Of a stretch of DNA of 49,801 nucleotides, positions 35,861-43,917 are shown one piece after another. Position 1 is the stretch's first letter; each line of letters opens with the position of its first letter. The translations under genes and the position numbers were made by a program. Below the pieces are notes generated by a model. It was not told where the DNA came from, made no database searches, and saw nothing but the letters and a program-made list of their open reading frames with translations. The DNA comes from CAYMAZ01 sp964428185. GTDB lineage: Bacteria; Bacteroidota; Bacteroidia; Bacteroidales; DTU049. The stretch lies in assembly GCA_964428185.1 (NCBI GenBank), contig CAYRXH010000010.1:1-49801 (forward strand). Direction: 5' to 3'.

Positions 35861-36466
35861 TCAGTTGAATATTTTCAACTGTGGGTGTGAGCCTGATATC
35901 GTAATCTGAGAACTCCCTGAAGCAAAAATGAGATTATGATCATTCATATTCCAGACTGTATCATTCCCTGACAAGTCAATTATTGATGCTGAAATATCAA
36001 GATTTCTTGATTCAGAGGATGAAGATCTGAATGACTCAGCCTGAATAAGTATTCCGGACATAGTCAGGTTTCCTTCAACGAGTTCAATGTTTGCAGTACT
36101 GTATAAATCACCAGTAACAAACCAATGACTTAAACCATTAACCTGAACATCTGCATTCAACTGCACTGAATTTGTCTGAATAGATATTGAATCAGAGGCA
36201 TTTCCGTTTTCAAACTTGATAGTGCCATTAAAATCAGCTATAGTGAACATATCAAACAATAAACTATCAGTCATAATTAATTTCCCGTTCCCATCCTAGT
36301 AGTTTGTTGAAGAAAGTCCGTTCCATGTCATGGAAGCACAATATCCGTATTCATTTAATACAACAGTATCATTCCCTGAAAAGGAATTTGTATCAAATAC
36401 AACATGAGTTCTTTTTGAAGGAATACATGTATGAACTGAGCCACCGGAGGCAGTCGCCCAATTATC
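35861..36466 (-). pseudogene. 5' fragment of the giant T9SS protein gene
   Basis: This is in frame with the 1964-residue part. Reading from 36466: DNWATASGGSVHTCIPSKRT, then a stretch ending TWNGLSSTNY, TAG at 36296-36298 (a TGG codon for tryptophan would fit NYWDGNGK), then DGNGKLIMTDSLL onward to TGA at 35861-35863, after which GDLNYGELYCVSN leads into the large part. The NW-CxP-D-V pattern repeats that near residues 125-160 of the large part, so it is a genuine repeat of the same protein. Upstream an in-frame TGA (36467-36469) closes the frame and no signal peptide is seen before the DUF58 gene. The 5' end is lost as well as interrupted. Confidence 0.75.
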
Positions 36467-36578
36467 TCATAATCAACACCTTTCCTTTGTATTCACTTTC
36501 ACAAAACCAGAAAGGTTCTTCCGACATTAAATCACCACTCACTTTGAAATTGAATTTATCTGTTTTCAACTTCTTACG

Positions 36579-37511
36579 TTAATTCATTTTACTTCTCTTG
36601 GTCAGATAAGGCTTGATCAAAGTAGCTGGTGGAGCCTGAATATCCAGTTCGACGAAATCAATCCTGGATGCAGCACATCGGGAACGGATGAGATAAAAGT
36701 GCTGATGCATTTTATCTTGATATGCTTTACGAACCTCATTTGGGTTTAAAACTATCTTTGAATCATCTTCCATATCAACAAATTTATATGGACGATTGTC
36801 ATACATCAGTTCGATTTCTTTTTCAGTATCAGTGACATGAAAAACAATCACTTCGTGTCTGTTATGTATGCAATGTTGAAGGGCATCTATAATTGAGTTA
36901 ATGTCAGAATGAGTGTCAAACATATCAGAAAAAACAACAACCAGTGAACGCCTATGAATTCTGTCAGCAATATCATGCAATACAGAGGTAACATCTGTTT
37001 GCTTTCTGACTTCGGGGGCAGCCGATAGAGCCAACTCTTCTATACGGTTCATAACAAATCGGTGATGTTGGGTGGTTGATCGCGCCGGAGTATGTAGTTC
37101 AGTATGATCTGAAAAAACTGTTAGTCCGAAGGCATCACGCTGAAGTTTCAGAAGATACACAACAACTGATGCGGCAAAAAGAGCATAATTTGTTTTACTT
37201 CGGGAAATAAACTGCCTTGAATTATCAGAAGGGAAATACATTGAAGATGAATGATCAATGAGAATTTGACACCTCAGATTCGTTTCTGCTTCAAATCGTT
37301 TGACAAATAGCTTGTCAGAACGACCGTAAAGTTTCCAGTCAATAAACCTTGTTGATTCACCGGGATTATATAACCGATGTTCAGAAAATTCAACTGAAAA
37401 ACCATGAAACGGGCTTTGATGCAAGCCAGCAATAAAACCTTCAACAGCTTGTTTAGCAAGTAATTCGAGATGTCCGTATAATTGGATATCTCTTTCATTA
37501 TATATTGCCAA
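36579..37511 (-). CDS. DUF58 domain-containing protein
   Basis: This encodes 310 residues without membrane segments. It matches the soluble, MoxR-associated DUF58 type: HQSPFHGFSVEFSEHRLYNP at about residues 36-55, then STRFIDWKLYGRSDKLFVKR, and a von Willebrand A-like part with the MIDAS-type DHSSSM and VVVFSDMFDTHSD. Such proteins usually work with MoxR AAA+ ATPases and BatA-type proteins in envelope processes. Neither is present here: thioredoxin lies 12 bases upstream and the broken giant gene lies downstream. Function beyond the family is not known. Confidence 0.9.
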   Translation of the reverse strand: MAIYNERDIQLYGHLELLAKQAVEGFIAGLHQSPFHGFSVEFSEHRLYNPGESTRFIDWKLYGRSDKLFVKRFEAETNLRCQILIDHSSSMYFPSDNSRQFISRSKTNYALFAASVVVYLLKLQRDAFGLTVFSDHTELHTPARSTTQHHRFVMNRIEELALSAAPEVRKQTDVTSVLHDIADRIHRRSLVVVFSDMFDTHSDINSIIDALQHCIHNRHEVIVFHVTDTEKEIELMYDNRPYKFVDMEDDSKIVLNPNEVRKAYQDKMHQHFYLIRSRCAASRIDFVELDIQAPPATLIKPYLTKRSKMN

Positions 37512-37523
37512 TACCCTATTTTT

Positions 37524-37841
37524 TTACAAAAGTGCCTTTAATTTGTCTTCAATAGTATTTCTGGGAACAGCACCAAGTTGTTTATCAACCACTTCTCCGT
37601 TTTTAAAATAAAGCAGGGTTGGAATGGACCTTATTCCAAATTTAGCGGTAATATTGGGGTTGCTGTCCACATCAACCTTCCCGATTATTATTTGTTCACC
37701 ATATTCACCGCTGAGTTCTTCAACAATTGGAGCTATCATACGGCAGGGGCCGCACCATTCTGCCCAGAAATCCAGCAAAGCAGGTTTCCCTGAGTCTATC
37801 ACCAGTTCCTGAAAGTTGTTGTCATTAATTTCTATTGCCAT
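37524..37841 (-). CDS. trxA: thioredoxin
   Basis: This is a small cytoplasmic disulfide reductase of 105 residues. The active site WCGPC has cysteines at 30 and 33 in FWAEWCGPCRMIAP, and the cis-proline segment is IRSIPTLLYFKNGE. There is no signal peptide. ATG 37841 is preferred to ATG 37859 because a -7-type box (TATCTTTG) sits at 37862-37869, too close for the longer form to be fully transcribed. DUF58 follows 12 bases later, so the two are probably cotranscribed. Confidence 0.96.
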   Translation of the reverse strand: MAIEINDNNFQELVIDSGKPALLDFWAEWCGPCRMIAPIVEELSGEYGEQIIIGKVDVDSNPNITAKFGIRSIPTLLYFKNGEVVDKQLGAVPRNTIEDKLKALL

Positions 37842-37927
37842 AATCTGATTTTTTTTCATGACAAAGATAAAAAAAAATTGAATAACAGAACTCTAAAATT
37901 GAAATTCATTTCTAACATTCGATAAAA

Positions 37928-37953
37928 AAAGCCGGCAGTTTCCTGCCGGCTTT
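37928..37953 (-). terminator. intrinsic terminator after the CARDB/T9SS protein gene
   Basis: GCCGGCAG (37931-37938) pairs perfectly with CTGCCGGC (37943-37950) around a TTTC loop; A/T pairs extend the stem by three on each side. On the minus strand a T-run follows. It lies 23 bases past the stop of the gene at 37976. Confidence 0.9.
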
Positions 37954-37975
37954 AAAAAATTAAAAAAACCTAATA

Positions 37976-39337
37976 CTAGTTTTTAATAATTTTCTGAGCA
38001 TACGTGCCAAGCTCAGAATAAAGAACTATAGTGTATAAACCCTGTTCCATTTTTTCAAAAGAAACATAAAATTCTTTACGCATTGGCTGATCAGTGATAA
38101 CAAGACGGCCTGTCATATCATACACTTCAACAAGTGTTACATCTGCATTGGCTGAAACTTTTACCGGATAAACAGCAGGATTGGGATACATCTGAATTGT
38201 CTGTGAATTGAATCCTTCAATTCCTGAAGTGTTGTTGATTGTAACATCAAGAGTATCATTTGAGTTGTCTTCATCGCCAACAAGACCTGTCCATGCTTTT
38301 ACATCAATAGCACCTGCAGCTGAAAAGTCAAATGTACCTGTAAAGGTAAAGTTCTGGGTGTTTCCACCAGTTACAGTTCCAGAGAAAGTCTGTGTTTCAA
38401 CAGTACCTCCGTCAATCTGGAAAGAAACTGAAAAACCACTCTGATCAGTAGTACCAAAATTTTCAACAGTCACTTCAACAGTTTCAGAAGCAGTTAACTC
38501 ACCAGTAACAGGAGATACTAATGCAGAAACTCCGACATCATTTGAACTGGCACCATCCCATGTTCCGTACATAATAAAGGGTAATCCAAGTCCTGTCAAA
38601 GTACCAGAGTCTGTGAGATCGACCCAGGCAGTGAGATTCCACTGTTTTGCATCCCCGGTTGTAGTTTGTCCTAAAATTGAAATAGGGGGAGCCCATGGTC
38701 CACTGCCTAAAGAACCATTTGCCTGCCAGTCAAGCCAGTATGTACCAGGATCAAGATGCAATCCAGTTGTAACTGCATAACTAATCATAATAGGGCGTGT
38801 TGTTCCTGGAGCAGAATCTGACATTCTGTAAATATTTGACCAGCTAGTACTACCCATAATGTTTGTAAGGCTGTCTCCCCATACGAGATTTGTTCCTGGT
38901 GCACCGGGAACACCGTCCCAAATGCGAAGATTGTAACCGGTAAATGTAGATGTTGTGGTTGATCCTGTTTGATATGCAAAAAATGCAATTGAATCAACTG
39001 TACATCCGGTTGCAAGAACAACTTCATCAGCGACTCTGTAACCCGTAGATTGTGCATGACCAGCTCCAAGTGTATTCAGACCGAGGCCTGTTTCAAGAAG
39101 ACTGGTATCAGCACCGCCACCGGTACCTGGATTTGTCACCAGAGGACCATTGTCATAGAGCATCGTTGACTTGTTGTTGTAAAACCATGTACCTGTTTCT
39201 ACCTGCAGGTCAATCACAGGTTGAGCAATGCTAACCGGAACAACTGCTGCATTATCAGAATCAACAGATTGCGCAGCGACATTAAAAAGAATCACATTCA
39301 TTGTAACAATAAATGTAAAAACATAGAATTTTTTCAT
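37976..39337 (-). CDS. secreted CARDB-like protein with T9SS sorting domain
   Basis: This encodes 453 residues. A signal peptide (KKFYVFTFIVTMNVILFNVAAQ) is followed by a glycine- and threonine-rich beta domain (about residues 30-265) of no family I recognise. A CARDB-type Ig-like domain (about 270-370, with DVGVSALVSPVTGEL) and a type A T9SS sorting domain (from about 385, MYPNPAVYPVKVSA, YDMTGRLVI, QGLYTIVLY) follow. The product should be exported to the cell surface through the type IX system. I chose ATG 39337, the start of the signal peptide; a strong promoter just upstream supports it, since the longer open frame runs into it. It ends in its own terminator. Confidence 0.88.
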   Translation of the reverse strand: MKKFYVFTFIVTMNVILFNVAAQSVDSDNAAVVPVSIAQPVIDLQVETGTWFYNNKSTMLYDNGPLVTNPGTGGGADTSLLETGLGLNTLGAGHAQSTGYRVADEVVLATGCTVDSIAFFAYQTGSTTTSTFTGYNLRIWDGVPGAPGTNLVWGDSLTNIMGSTSWSNIYRMSDSAPGTTRPIMISYAVTTGLHLDPGTYWLDWQANGSLGSGPWAPPISILGQTTTGDAKQWNLTAWVDLTDSGTLTGLGLPFIMYGTWDGASSNDVGVSALVSPVTGELTASETVEVTVENFGTTDQSGFSVSFQIDGGTVETQTFSGTVTGGNTQNFTFTGTFDFSAAGAIDVKAWTGLVGDEDNSNDTLDVTINNTSGIEGFNSQTIQMYPNPAVYPVKVSANADVTLVEVYDMTGRLVITDQPMRKEFYVSFEKMEQGLYTIVLYSELGTYAQKIIKN

Positions 39338-39366
39338 AATAAAAAATTTTTGAGTGATTAATTTTG

Positions 39367-39398
39367 CAAAAATACAAATGAATTTCATTCTAAACAAA
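39367..39398 (-). promoter_or_regulatory. promoter of the CARDB/T9SS protein gene
   Basis: TTTG (39395-39398) and TATTTTTG (39367-39374) on the minus strand are separated by 20 bases, a near-perfect Bacteroidota -33/-7 pair. The start codon at 39337 is 29 bases beyond the box. Confidence 0.65.
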
Positions 39399-39447
39399 AT
39401 TTTTCTTTATTTCAACGAGTTTTTTCTATTGAACTCAGAAAAATATA

Positions 39448-42400
39448 TTATTTCAGTAATGTAACCCTGCATCCCTCCAATGAATCAAGATGTTTCACAA
39501 GATCAAGACCTACCTTACGGTTTTTCAGAATAAAATCACATCCCTGCTGTTCACCATCTGTCCCTTTCCCGAATAAACTGAGTTTAAGATGAATTTTTCC
39601 CTTGCTTTGTCTGATTAATCCGGTAATCTCTGAATAATTATTTTTGAGAACATCAGTATGCATTACTACCGTTGCATTTTCGATTTTCTCCTCAACGTCA
39701 GAAACCTGACAGATATTCTGCACTCGTACATCATACCGTTCAGTTTTAAAACTTTTCTGTACCTTCAGCTCAATGTATATGAATATTCCGACTTCTGCAA
39801 AATGCTTAAATTTCAAATACTGTTCATTAAACAGAGCCAGGTCAAATGTACCTGTTTCATCTTCAATTGTAATAAATCCGTATTTGGTATTATTTTTTGA
39901 AATTTTTTCCTGAGAAGCAATGACAAGTCCTGCAATTGATATGGAAGTTTCTGCTTCATTTTTAATTGCAAACTTCAAAGTTTCTATGTTTCCAGAACAG
40001 AATTTTCTGAGAATCAGACTATACTGCTCCAGGGGATGGGCATTAATATAGAACCCCGTATATTCCTTTTCGTATTTCAGCTGTTCAAACTGAGTAAAGG
40101 GTTCACACTCCGGAATGCTTAAAGCCGGCATGGCTGCTTCTTCGGTTTCACCAAACAAAGACTGCTGATTGGAAGACGAAATTGACTGAATATGAGCTGC
40201 ATGACGCATTATAGTATCAATAAAGGGTGCAGCAGTTTCATTTTCTTTAAAGAAAAATTGAGCACGATGAATTCCAAAACTATCAAACGCTCCTGCATAG
40301 GCGAGTGCTTCAACACATCGTTTATTGACATTCCTTGAGTTGAGCCTCTTAAGGAAATCCTGAAGGTTTTCAAATTTGCCAATGGATCTTCTTTCATGAA
40401 TCAGTGCCTGTGCTGCAGCCTCTCCCACATTCTTAATGGCTGCCAGCCCGAACCGGATCTTTCCTTCCTGAGTGACTGAAAAGAATTTGTAACTTTCATT
40501 AATATCAGGTCCCAATACTTTAATACCTGCTCTTTTGGCTTCATCAATGTAAAATGTGATATTCTTGATCTCATTGAGATTATGGGTCAGAACAGCAGCC
40601 ATATATTCTGCAGGATAATGAGCTTTAAACCAGGCAGTTTGGAATGCAAGGACAGAATAGGCAGCTGAATGAGATTTATTAAATCCGTATTTGGCAAATT
40701 CCTCTATCTGAGCAAATATTTTTTCTCCCTGTTCCGGCTGTATTCCATGTAACTTCAATGCTCCCTCCACAAAGATGCTTTTCTGTTTGGCCATTTCTTC
40801 AGCCTTTTTTTTGCCCATTGCACGCCTGAGAATATCTGCACTGCCCAGAGTATAACCTGCCAGAATTTGTGCAGCCTGCATAATCTGTTCCTGATAGACC
40901 ATAATTCCGTTGGTATCTTTCAGAATTGGTTCAAGTAATTCATGAGGATACTCAATTTTTTGTCTTCCGTGCTTACAATCAACAAATTTCTGAATAAATT
41001 CCATAGGACCAGGTCTGAACAATGCATTCATTGCTATCAGGTCTTCTATATGTGTGGGTTTCAGTTCGGACAGCCATTTTCTCATTCCGGCAGATTCAAA
41101 CTGAAAAATCCCCACTGTATCACCCCGTTGAAAAAGTTCAAAGGTTTTAGGATCATCAAAGGGAATATCATCAAGAACAACCTCTACTCCATGTCTTGCT
41201 CTGATAATATCCGATGCATCCTTAAGAATTGAAAGTGTCTTCAGCCCCAGAAAGTCCATCTTCAACATTCCGGCTGCTTCAACATGTTTGCCTTCATACT
41301 GGGTGACGGGCAAATCACTGTCCTTTGCTCTTGCCAGTGGAATATCATTGGTCAGAGGATCCCTGCCGATAATTGTCCCGCAGGCATGCACTCCAGTCTG
41401 TCTGATAAGACCTTCCAGTTTTTTGGCATTTTCAATAATTCTTTTCTCTGTTTCAGTGCCCTTCTGATACACTGATCTGAAATCGGGACTCTCTTCGAGA
41501 GCCTTTTCAATGCTCATATCAGGCCCTTCGGGAATTAATTTAGCCACTTTATCTGCGGTGGCAAGATCTGCTCCGATGACTCTGGCAACATCCCGGATTG
41601 ACGACCGGGAACCAAGTGTTCCGAATGTCACAATCTGAGCCACTTTATCCCTTCCATATTTTTGAATTACATATTCAAATACCTTTTCTCTGCCTTCATC
41701 GTCAAAATCTATATCAATATCAGGCATGCTGATTCGCTCAGGATTGAGAAAACGTTCAAAAAGCAGATTGTATTTGATAGGATCAATATTTGTAATTCCG
41801 ATTGAGTATGCAACCACTGAACCGGCAGCCGAACCCCTGCCCGGACCAACAAGAACACCATTGTCTTTTGCAGCCTGGATCAGATCAGAAACTATAAGAA
41901 AATATCCTGCAAACCCCATGTTTTTTATTACTTCAAGCTCATAATCAAGCCTTTCGGTAATCAGGTCTGATAGTTCTCCATATCGTTTCTCAGCCCCTTT
42001 GTAACTGATATGTTTTAAATATACATCATCATTTTTGAAACTCTCCGGAATGGGAAATACAGGCATAATCACTTTCCGCTCAAGATCAAATGGCTCAATG
42101 GTGTCAGAAAGTTTCACCGTATTCTCAACTGCGTCTTCAAGCCCATTCATCACCATCAACATTTCTTCATGTGATTTCAGGTATTCATTGCCTGTATAAT
42201 GCAATGTATCTTCATTAAGATCTTTACCGGTATTGATTGAAATCAGAAGTTTGTGAGCCTCATAATCATCTTCCATCACAAAATGCACATCATTTGTGGC
42301 AAGCAACTTAACATTAAACTTCTCTGATAACTTTCTCAGTGCCTTATTCACTTCCAACTGTTCGGGCAAACCATGATTCTGGATTTCAAGATAAAAATCA

Positions 42401-42903
42401 TCCCCGAAAAGATCCTGATAAAATTCCAGAGATTTTTCTGCTGCCCCAATGCCTTTCTCATGGATCATTTTCGGAATTTCTCCGCCAAGACAGGCAGATG
42501 ACGCTATCAATCCTTCAGTATTTCCCTTCAGCCATGATTTATCAATTCTTGGAGTATAATAAAACCCCTCTGTAAAACTTCGTGATACAAGTTTAATCAG
42601 GTTTTTATAACCTGCAAAATTTTTCGCAAGCAGGATGAGATGATAACCACTTCTGTCCTCAAAACTAGCCTTATTTTCATATCCGTTTCTGGCTACATAA
42701 GTTTCAACACCGATAATCGGTTTTATAGGAAATTTTTTTGATTGTGCAACAAAATCCATTACACCATACATATTTCCATGATCAGTCATAGCCACAGCAT
42801 TCATATCAAGTTCAACTGCACGTCTGAATAATTCACCGATCTTCGAAGCACCATCAAGAATTGAATATTGTGTATGTACATGTAAATGAGTGAATTTGGA
42901 CAT
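39448..42903 (-). CDS. dnaE: DNA polymerase III subunit alpha
   Basis: This is the replicative DNA polymerase catalytic subunit. The protein has 1151 residues, normal for DnaE. The N-terminal PHP domain starts THLHVHTQYSILDGASK and continues AVAMTDHGNMYGV. The polymerase core has LVGPGRGSAAGS and the catalytic aspartates in MPDIDIDF (about residues 387-395), then VHACGTIIGRDPL, the helix-hairpin-helix region, and a C-terminal OB domain (SISIAGLVIASQEK). ATG 42903 starts directly at the PHP domain; a further 36 open codons upstream match nothing. It is divergent from the IP-repeat protein gene, 120 bases apart. Confidence 0.97.
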   Translation of the reverse strand: MSKFTHLHVHTQYSILDGASKIGELFRRAVELDMNAVAMTDHGNMYGVMDFVAQSKKFPIKPIIGVETYVARNGYENKASFEDRSGYHLILLAKNFAGYKNLIKLVSRSFTEGFYYTPRIDKSWLKGNTEGLIASSACLGGEIPKMIHEKGIGAAEKSLEFYQDLFGDDFYLEIQNHGLPEQLEVNKALRKLSEKFNVKLLATNDVHFVMEDDYEAHKLLISINTGKDLNEDTLHYTGNEYLKSHEEMLMVMNGLEDAVENTVKLSDTIEPFDLERKVIMPVFPIPESFKNDDVYLKHISYKGAEKRYGELSDLITERLDYELEVIKNMGFAGYFLIVSDLIQAAKDNGVLVGPGRGSAAGSVVAYSIGITNIDPIKYNLLFERFLNPERISMPDIDIDFDDEGREKVFEYVIQKYGRDKVAQIVTFGTLGSRSSIRDVARVIGADLATADKVAKLIPEGPDMSIEKALEESPDFRSVYQKGTETEKRIIENAKKLEGLIRQTGVHACGTIIGRDPLTNDIPLARAKDSDLPVTQYEGKHVEAAGMLKMDFLGLKTLSILKDASDIIRARHGVEVVLDDIPFDDPKTFELFQRGDTVGIFQFESAGMRKWLSELKPTHIEDLIAMNALFRPGPMEFIQKFVDCKHGRQKIEYPHELLEPILKDTNGIMVYQEQIMQAAQILAGYTLGSADILRRAMGKKKAEEMAKQKSIFVEGALKLHGIQPEQGEKIFAQIEEFAKYGFNKSHSAAYSVLAFQTAWFKAHYPAEYMAAVLTHNLNEIKNITFYIDEAKRAGIKVLGPDINESYKFFSVTQEGKIRFGLAAIKNVGEAAAQALIHERRSIGKFENLQDFLKRLNSRNVNKRCVEALAYAGAFDSFGIHRAQFFFKENETAAPFIDTIMRHAAHIQSISSSNQQSLFGETEEAAMPALSIPECEPFTQFEQLKYEKEYTGFYINAHPLEQYSLILRKFCSGNIETLKFAIKNEAETSISIAGLVIASQEKISKNNTKYGFITIEDETGTFDLALFNEQYLKFKHFAEVGIFIYIELKVQKSFKTERYDVRVQNICQVSDVEEKIENATVVMHTDVLKNNYSEITGLIRQSKGKIHLKLSLFGKGTDGEQQGCDFILKNRKVGLDLVKHLDSLEGCRVTLLK

Positions 42904-43023
42904 AAGAAAACTTTTTTTTACAGGTTTGTAAAAATACTTAATTTTACTTCTGCTTTTGACTGAAATTATTAACAACAAACAGATATTCATATCTAAGTAT
43001 AACATAAACAAGACAAAAGACTT

Positions 43024-43773
43024 TTGAAAAAAAATTTTCTACTCTATTTTTCTGTTGTATTAAATATCATTGTGATAATTGCTGCTGTTTTACTTTATTT
43101 CTCCCTCAAAGGAAAAATTGAAACAATGGCACGACTCCTCGAAGAAACAGGGAATTCTGTTATTGATCAGTCCATTCCTATTCAGGAAGACATCAATGTA
43201 ACTTCAGACTTCAATATTCTGGAGAGAATTCACGTTGGAGTGACCATGAATGTAACACAGGATCTGAAAATCTATGATACGCTCATGATAAAACAGGAAC
43301 TTATGATTCCCTTCAGGATGCAGATCAGTCAGATAATTGAGATGGATACTACTTTCTCCGTTTCTGAACCAGTTAATATAAGAATTGATGATACAATTCC
43401 CATGTCACAGAACATTACTGTCATGATTGGAAATATCCCTGTAAACATGCCCGTTGAAACCCAGATCCCCATCCATAAGGATTTACAGATAACCATGGAT
43501 AAAATTCCTGTCAGTGGTAAAATTCCCGTGCATTTTGAACTACGGGACACACTTCCTGTAACTCTTGACTTTCCTTTTCCTATAGCCATGAATGTTCCGA
43601 TCTCTCTTAGCATAAATGAGGATGCTATCATTTCCTTTTATACACCCTTACCCACCTCCGGGAAAATTCCTCTGAAAATGCAGATCCCTGTTCATTTCCC
43701 ACTTAGTGAAACCCAGCTGAAACAAAAGCTGGATTCAGTTGCAATTGTTCTCAGAAATATGATTGGCAGATAG
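43024..43773 (+). CDS. uncharacterised membrane-anchored protein with IP-rich beta repeats
   Basis: This encodes 249 residues and I recognise no family. It starts at a TTG; the frame has no ATG between the upstream stop (43000-43002) and this point. A short basic N-terminus leads into one strong membrane helix (about residues 5-28) and a short helical linker. The rest, about residues 50-235, alternates hydrophobic and polar residues in strands separated by isoleucine/leucine-proline turns: IPIQ, IPFRM, IPMSQ, IPVNM, IPIHK, IPVSG, IPVHF, LPVTL, IPLKM, IPVHF. The C-terminus is a short helix. The topology suggests an inner-membrane anchor with a periplasmic beta solenoid or sandwich. It lies between dnaE and secDF and is probably transcribed on its own. 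Confidence 0.75.
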   Translation: MKKNFLLYFSVVLNIIVIIAAVLLYFSLKGKIETMARLLEETGNSVIDQSIPIQEDINVTSDFNILERIHVGVTMNVTQDLKIYDTLMIKQELMIPFRMQISQIIEMDTTFSVSEPVNIRIDDTIPMSQNITVMIGNIPVNMPVETQIPIHKDLQITMDKIPVSGKIPVHFELRDTLPVTLDFPFPIAMNVPISLSINEDAIISFYTPLPTSGKIPLKMQIPVHFPLSETQLKQKLDSVAIVLRNMIGR

Positions 43774-43846
43774 ATGATTTTCATTTATTATAAAAGATGA
43801 TGTTTCTATTAAATAATGTAAATAATAAAAATATATTAAAAATAAA

Positions 43847-43878
43847 ATTGCTTATTTGCCAATCTTGTTATATTTTTG
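43847..43878 (+). promoter_or_regulatory. promoter of secDF
   Basis: ATTG (43847-43850) and TATTTTTG (43871-43878) are 20 bases apart, close to the -33/-7 consensus. The box overlaps the TTG that opens the longer secDF frame, so translation must begin later, at 43918. Confidence 0.6.
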
Positions 43879-43917
43879 CACCCTCAAAAAAATAAGGTAT
43901 TTTTAAACTATACAGAC

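Noticed and set aside
35861..35863. TGA in the giant gene read as selenocysteine
   Set aside because: No selenoprotein family is involved, no obvious stem-loop follows, and a second in-frame stop (TAG) lies upstream in the same gene.
36470..36578. Open stretch after the DUF58 stop (KLKTDKFNFKVSGDLM onward) as a gene or as the missing signal peptide
   Set aside because: It has no start codon with a hydrophobic leader, is in a different frame from the giant gene fragment, and matches no family I know.
43329..43631. A 100-codon open frame opposite the IP-repeat gene
   Set aside because: Its repeated glycine/threonine/methionine pattern is the antisense image of the IP repeats; no leader or family match.
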